Made by a program: the position numbers and the translations under genes
Assembly: GCA_963795665.1 (NCBI GenBank)
Contig: CAWCIP010000001.1
Coordinates: 124,001-188,000, forward strand
Reading direction: 5' to 3'
Origin: DASUPK01 sp963795665
GTDB taxonomy: Bacteria; Actinomycetota; Thermoleophilia; Solirubrobacterales; 70-9
DNA length: 64,000 bases
The notes under the pieces: model-generated
Seen by the model: only the letters and a program-made list of their open reading frames with translations
Databases searched by the model: none
What the model was told of the DNA's origin: nothing
In this document: piece by piece, positions 62,638-64,000 of the stretch
How the letters are laid out: each line of letters starts with the position of its first letter
Position numbering within the stretch: the stretch's first letter is position 1

Positions 62638-63531
62638 CTAAGCGGCCGCGGCGCCGCTGCTCTCGGCGACTTCCCGCAGCCGCTGAAGCGTGGGCAGCGT
62701 GTCGCCCCGGCGCCAGGCGAGGGCGATCCCCATGGTCGGCTCTGGGGATGCGAAGCGGCGGTAGACGGCCCCTGGGATGCGCAGGCTGCGTGAGCGCTCG
62801 AGCATGATGAAGGAGATCCCCGCCCCCTCGGCGACCGCAGAGACGATCCGCTCCTCCTCGGGCTCGGTGCGGTCGATCGGCCGCCAGGGCGGATCGCCAT
62901 AGACCTCACGGCGCACCTCCCGCCATGCGCCGGGCCCGTGGCTCTCGGGCCACCAGACGAGCGGCTCGTCCCGGAGGTCCTCGGGGCGCACCGTCGTCCG
63001 CTTCGCCAGCGGATGGTCCTTGGGCAGCACGCAGACCATCGGCTCCCTGCCCAGGACCAGCTCCTCGAGTGCGGGCTGCTCGAGTGGGGGACGGACGAAG
63101 CCCACGTCGATGTCCCCCTCCAGCAGCTGCTCGACGTGGAGCATGGTGTTGCCGACGCTGAGCTGAAGCTCGACGTCGGGGTACCGCTTGCGGAACTCGG
63201 CGACGATCGCGCCGGCGATCCCTCCGGTCAGCGACCGGGTCAGGCTGAGGCGCAGGCGGCCCCGCTCGCCCGCCCCGGCCGACCGCGCCTGCTCGGCGGC
63301 CTGGTCCGCCCGGGCGAGCAGCTCACGGGCATCGGGGAGCAGCGCCTCTCCGGCGGCCGTGAGGGCGGCGCCCCGGCGGTTGCGCTGGAAGAGCTGGACC
63401 CCGAGCTCCGCCTCCAGCGTGCGGATCTGCTGGCTGACGCTCGGCTGCGCCAGGTGGAGCCGCTCGGCGGCGCGGCGAAAGTGGAGCTCCTCGGCGACGG
63501 CGACGAAGGATGAGAGCTGCCGCAACTCCAT
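62638..63531 (-). CDS. LysR-family transcriptional regulator
   Basis: A 297-residue LTTR with start MELRQLSSFVAVAEELHF, recognition helix AERLHLAQPSVSQQI and a LysR substrate-binding domain (GDIDVGFVRPPLEQPAL). It resembles the CatR/BenM-like group that responds to aromatic intermediates, but the effector cannot be read. ATG 63531 was chosen by homology; the frame extends to 63624. It is divergent from the gene at 63638, its probable target. Confidence 0.88.
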   Translation of the reverse strand: MELRQLSSFVAVAEELHFRRAAERLHLAQPSVSQQIRTLEAELGVQLFQRNRRGAALTAAGEALLPDARELLARADQAAEQARSAGAGERGRLRLSLTRSLTGGIAGAIVAEFRKRYPDVELQLSVGNTMLHVEQLLEGDIDVGFVRPPLEQPALEELVLGREPMVCVLPKDHPLAKRTTVRPEDLRDEPLVWWPESHGPGAWREVRREVYGDPPWRPIDRTEPEEERIVSAVAEGAGISFIMLERSRSLRIPGAVYRRFASPEPTMGIALAWRRGDTLPTLQRLREVAESSGAAAA

Positions 63532-63637
63532 CCGGCCATGATAGGCGTCGCCTTTCACAGGCGCTGGGATCGAGTCTTGATCGGACTCCCGCTCGACCGT
63601 AACGTCGGTGTCACGGAGAGCCACGGAGGAGGTTGAG

Positions 63638-64000
63638 ATGTCAGCTGCTGCCGAGACCGGGATCCAGGGTTTCCTGAGCCCCTTCGAGGTGCCCGAGCCC
63701 GACGGGCTCGAGGGCTGGGAGTCGATGTTCCCCTACTACGCGCTGTTCAGCGACGAGCGCCGCGCGAGCGAGGAGGCCCGCGGCTGGTTCCGGGACGGCA
63801 TGCACTTCCCGGAGCCGATGTTCCCCTTCGACTTCGTCACCGCGGACTCCCCCTACCTCTCCCTCGGCCAGGCCAACTCCCGGATCTTCCTGGTGCCCCC
63901 CGCGCTCGGCATCGACCACCGCGTGCTCTACGGCTGGGTCTACATGAGCGCCAACCCGGTCACCGACGAGGCGGAGATCGGGCGACGCGCGCAGGAGTTC
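63638..64000 (+). CDS. PEP-utilising-enzyme-like protein, N-terminal 121 residues (cut by window edge)
   Basis: ATG 63638 follows GGAGGAGGTTGAG. The readable part contains ARGWFRDGMHFPEPMFPFDF, SLGQANSRIFLVPPALGIDH and YMSANPVTDEAEIGRR. I recognise this as the start of actinobacterial proteins annotated as PEP-utilising enzymes (pyruvate phosphate dikinase or phenylphosphate synthase relatives). The mobile His domain would be further downstream, outside the window. The gene continues past base 64000. It is divergent from the LysR gene. Confidence 0.6.
   Translation, partial: MSAAAETGIQGFLSPFEVPEPDGLEGWESMFPYYALFSDERRASEEARGWFRDGMHFPEPMFPFDFVTADSPYLSLGQANSRIFLVPPALGIDHRVLYGWVYMSANPVTDEAEIGRRAQEF

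Overview
The window is high-G+C bacterial DNA. It has dense operons, many GTG and TTG starts, and 4-base stop/start overlaps (GTGA, ATGA, TTGA). Gene content (SARP/BTAD regulator, intradiol pca genes, type-I extradiol enzyme, FadR-type GntR regulators, Liv-type uptake) suggests a soil actinobacterium. The deep-branching Thermoleophilia/Solirubrobacterales are a reasonable guess, but there is no rRNA or marker gene to prove it. pcaD and pcaC are separate here, unlike the pcaL fusion known from Rhodococcus and Streptomyces. I see no tRNA, rRNA, CRISPR array, insertion sequence or prophage. No stretch over 300 bases lacks a gene.

Layout. (1) 1-5061: metE (cut by the left edge) and metH, head to head. 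(2) 5080-11994: a cation/proton antiporter, an aldehyde dehydrogenase coupled to a frameshifted benzoylformate-decarboxylase-like TPP enzyme, a small membrane protein and an unknown protein with an internal repeat. (3) 12005-26953, minus strand: one very tight operon. It starts with a phenylacetate-CoA-ligase-like gene and a GntR regulator and continues through pcaI-J-H-G-B-D-C. It then runs into a dehydrogenase, a type-I extradiol dioxygenase, a DUF6282-type amidohydrolase, galB and galC, and ends with a GMC alcohol oxidoreductase and an aldehyde dehydrogenase. (4) 27009-34721, minus: GntR regulator, MetE-like methyltransferase, small GcvT-like folate protein, MFS transporter, pobA, SDR, NmrA-like protein and zinc ADH. 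Divergent from it (34889-38169) are a benzaldehyde/vanillin dehydrogenase, a MaoC-type hydratase and a CouO-like amidohydrolase. (5) 38271-54389, plus: a Liv-type ABC transporter, two E1 alpha/beta pairs of 2-oxoacid-dehydrogenase type, VOC and TIM-barrel proteins, a split GMC dehydrogenase, two MDR oxidoreductases, two alpha/beta hydrolases and a VOC protein. (6) 54392-58895: acetoacetyl-CoA synthetase, divergent from a DpgC-like cofactor-free dioxygenase and a second, frameshifted phenylacetate-CoA-ligase-like gene. (7) 58904-64000: rhodanese, a 1057-residue SARP-ATPase regulator, a LysR regulator and the start of a PEP-utilising-enzyme-like gene.

Taken together this is an island for catabolism of plant and lignin aromatics. 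Side chains of hydroxycinnamates would be removed by the MaoC/SDR/CouO-like set, aldehydes oxidised by the aldehyde dehydrogenases, 4-hydroxybenzoate hydroxylated by PobA, and protocatechuate opened by PcaHG and carried to 3-oxoadipyl-CoA. Three parts look unusual. First, a second, meta-cleavage branch in the pca operon ends in GalB and GalC, but its dioxygenase, dehydrogenase and hydrolase are of unexpected families. Second, a possible arylacetate route (CoA ligase, DpgC-like oxygenase, arylglyoxylate decarboxylase, aldehyde dehydrogenase) would deliver benzoates. Third, a MetE-like plus GcvT-like pair beside pobA could be a folate-dependent O-demethylase. All three are inferences from gene context. 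Three catabolic genes carry single frameshifts (near 8595, 48374 and 58277); these may be sequencing errors or real decay.
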